Origin: Cinclus cinclus
Taxonomy: Eukaryota; Chordata; Aves; Passeriformes; Cinclidae
Assembly (NCBI RefSeq): GCF_963662255.1
Contig: NC_085068.1
Span: 5,084,001 to 5,148,000 of the forward strand
Direction: 5' to 3'
Length of the DNA stretch: 64,000 nucleotides
The position numbers were made by a program, and so were the translations under genes. Of this stretch, positions 61,976 to 64,000 are shown in pieces (the first letter of the stretch is position 1; each line of letters opens with the position of its first letter). Under the pieces are notes generated by a model. That model searched no databases. It was not told the origin of the DNA and saw nothing but the letters and a program-made list of their open reading frames with translations.

Positions 61976-62105
61976 GCGTCCCAGGAGGAGCTGAAGGCCG
62001 CGTACCGCCGGCTGTGCATGCTGTACCACCCCGACAAGCACCGCGACCCCGAGCTCAAAACCCAGGCTGAGCGGCTCTTCAACCTTGTCCACCAAGCGTA
62101 CGAAG
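61976..62105 (+). CDS. DNAJC11: DNAJC11 coding exon 2 (J-domain core with HPD)
   Basis: This 130-nt exon follows acceptor TTTCCGCAG and ends at GAAG|GTCAGC, leaving one base of a split Val codon. It encodes residues 25-67 of the protein, beginning [20 protein letters not shown]. Helix II ([14 protein letters not shown]) precedes the HPD tripeptide (residues 42-44, needed to stimulate Hsp70 ATPase). [20 protein letters not shown] then covers the loop and helix III. The sequence is nearly identical to human as I recall it (Gln for Ser at 27, Thr for Ser at 53). Codon third positions are mostly G or C, in contrast to the AT-rich introns on both sides. Later exons (J-domain end, DUF3395 region) lie beyond the window. 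Confidence 0.97.
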
Positions 62106-64000
62106 GTCAGCGGGAGGTTGAGCTTTGCAGGGGGTTTCTGGGAGAGCTGTGCCTTCGTGCTTCTTGAAGCACTTTATTACTACAAAGTAATAATTAAATT
62201 TGCTGATACTTACCAATGCTGTTTCCTGCTTCTGTACCGTAAGTCAGAGGAGAAATACCATATGAATGCTGTAGGGAATGAGATGTCTGCTTTACCTGCT
62301 GCATGTTGCAAATGATCTTCTCATCACTCTCCTTACTTGTGAAGACCTCTTCCATAGGAGAATAAGACTGAAAAACCTCAAACAGAGAGACAATTTCATT
62401 TTGTACTGATGAACTGCTGTATCTCTGGGTTCTGTTCCCTGTCACTAGGCTGTGGTCTCCATTTCCAACAAGTTCTTCTATATGCTCCGACTGAGAGGAG
62501 GACAACTGATTCATAGCAGTTACTGTTTATTCTTGTGCCAAAGCCCTATTCAAATACTCTGAATTTAACTTAAGTTTACTTAAATCCCAGTGTGCAAGTT
62601 GCACCTGGAGTGCAGGTGGATTAGAAGCTGGTAGGAGTCATCCATGTTACAAACCTGGTGCACCCAGTCCTGTAACCTAAAGAGAAACTAAACCAAAATG
62701 CTGAATAAATATCCTGCCATTCAGCCTCAAATATGATTGAATCTTTTTTGCACCCCTGTTTTTGACTGATAAGGATTTGTTCCTTCCAGTTGGACTTGAG
62801 CATGTGTGGAGCATGTCCCTAGGTAGGTGTTAGGACATGTGGAAGCTTTTGCTGGGAGAGCAGAAAATGTCTGACCTTGATGATGTGCAGACAAAAACTC
62901 ATAATGCTTCAGTAATTTCACTTCAATATGATGAGTGGCCTTACATTAGAGGCAGCAGCTTCCCTTTGAATTTTCTGGCTGCTCTTGGCTCTGCCTTGCA
63001 ATGAACATGGAAATTGGTGCTCATTTAGTACCAAATGTGAGTGTAGTATGTTACAAGCAAGAATTTCAACATCTTGGAAATGAACCACTCCACCTCCTGC
63101 TTATTTTCTCTTTCTCCTCTTCCATCTCATAGTATCACACAACAAAAGATTCATTTTATCAGAATTCATAAAAAGCAGTGTCTGCCTGTGACATTTAGCA
63201 AGTCCAATAATATCCCACTAGTTCAGACCAAAACTCAATTACCAGTATAAGCCTCTTTTTGCCTTACTTTACTCCCCCAGCTCCCTGGGGACACATCAGT
63301 TTTCCCACAGCCTCGAGAAATACATGATAATGATAAAGCTGGTCTTGGAACCCTGGAGGAAGAAAAAGTGGTGATTTTTTGATTTATTTTTTTTCTTACA
63401 GAAAGGTGTGTTATAGGAGTTTATGCATTTGAATATGCCTTACCCTTTAGAGACTCTCCCTAATTCTGCACCCAGTCTTTTTCTAAAGTAACTGTTCTGC
63501 AGTCTCCTGTTGTATTTTGTGTTGTCCATTGTGTTGGGTGACATTTGGGATGTTAAGATTCTACACAAACCTTTGCCAGTTACCCCTTATTGATGTTTGG
63601 TAAGGTGTGAACTGCCTCATGGAAATTGCTTTGTTGGTGCTTAGCATGTACCATGTGTGGGGACTAGGTGGGAAAGGGTCAGTGGACATGGATGGTGAGG
63701 AAGAACAGAGGAAGACCACAGAGCTTTGAAAGCCAGACACAGTTGGGTGCCAATCCCAGGAAGGGCCCAGGGACTGCTCTGGCCAAATTGTTCACAGTCA
63801 TGTTTGTTAGAGGGCTTGTGTCACCTTCAAAGAAAGCAGTGTTAGACTCCCCATCCCCCTCCCTGCACATTCACTTAGGCTGCATGTCTCTTGTGTTCTT
63901 TCCACTTTCTTGCTTTAGAAAAAGAAGAAGAAAAAAAAAAAGGATTTTTTTGGGGAAAAGTCAGTATGTCTTAATAAAGCACATGGAAGCATCAAAGGGG
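62106..64000 (+). other. DNAJC11: DNAJC11 intron 2 (partial)
   Basis: From the GTCAGC donor to the right edge. I searched for the next expected exon (VLSDPQTRAIYDIYG-type J-domain end) and did not find it, so the intron continues past 64000. It contains unique AT-rich sequence and short A-runs near 63.92 kb. No RNA gene or mobile element is recognised. Confidence 0.85.

Overview
This window is vertebrate nuclear DNA, most likely from a passerine bird. It holds the 5' parts of two genes in head-to-head orientation plus long stretches of intron and intergenic DNA. There are no bacterial or viral genes and no CRISPR array. The bird assignment rests on compact introns, few interspersed repeats, GC-rich promoters and, most specifically, one SINE at about 4.05-4.19 kb. 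That SINE has a tRNA(Ile)-like head and a CR1-like tail on the minus strand, the structure of the passerine family TguSINE1.

Minus strand, 1 to about 44.8 kb: the 5' end of CAMTA1 (calmodulin-binding transcription activator 1). The first coding exon is at 44693-44737 inside a large CpG island. The exon that opens the CG-1 DNA-binding domain is at 34479-34597. Everything from 34478 down to base 1 is one intron, and the next CG-1 exon is not in the window. That intron holds two CpG islands (about 13.56-13.96 kb and 17.57-18.16 kb), a (TG)n tract, the SINE, and a 1,077-bp minisatellite of 58 units (24624-25700).

About 45.5-57.6 kb: intergenic DNA with no gene I can recognise. It separates the two divergent CpG-island promoters.

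Plus strand, about 57.6 kb to the end: the promoter and first two coding exons of DNAJC11, a J-domain protein of the mitochondrial MICOS/MIB assembly. Exon 1 is 58510-58581 and exon 2, which carries the HPD motif, is 61976-62105. The gene runs off the right edge. The order CAMTA1(-)/DNAJC11(+) matches the head-to-head pair on human 1p36.31.

The most interesting signal is the CAMTA1 start. Exon 1 contains two overlapping ATG frames. The first (MWRAEGK...) needs an extra 70-nt exon that I cannot find here. Spliced directly to the CG-1 exon it stops after 25 codons. The second (MAAENKPE...) joins the CG-1 exon in frame. A separate open segment at 42294-42354 also ends in a good donor of the right phase and could be an alternative first exon. 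I see no wholly new biological system. Most long open frames in the window are by-products of GC-rich DNA or of the minisatellite and are not listed as genes.
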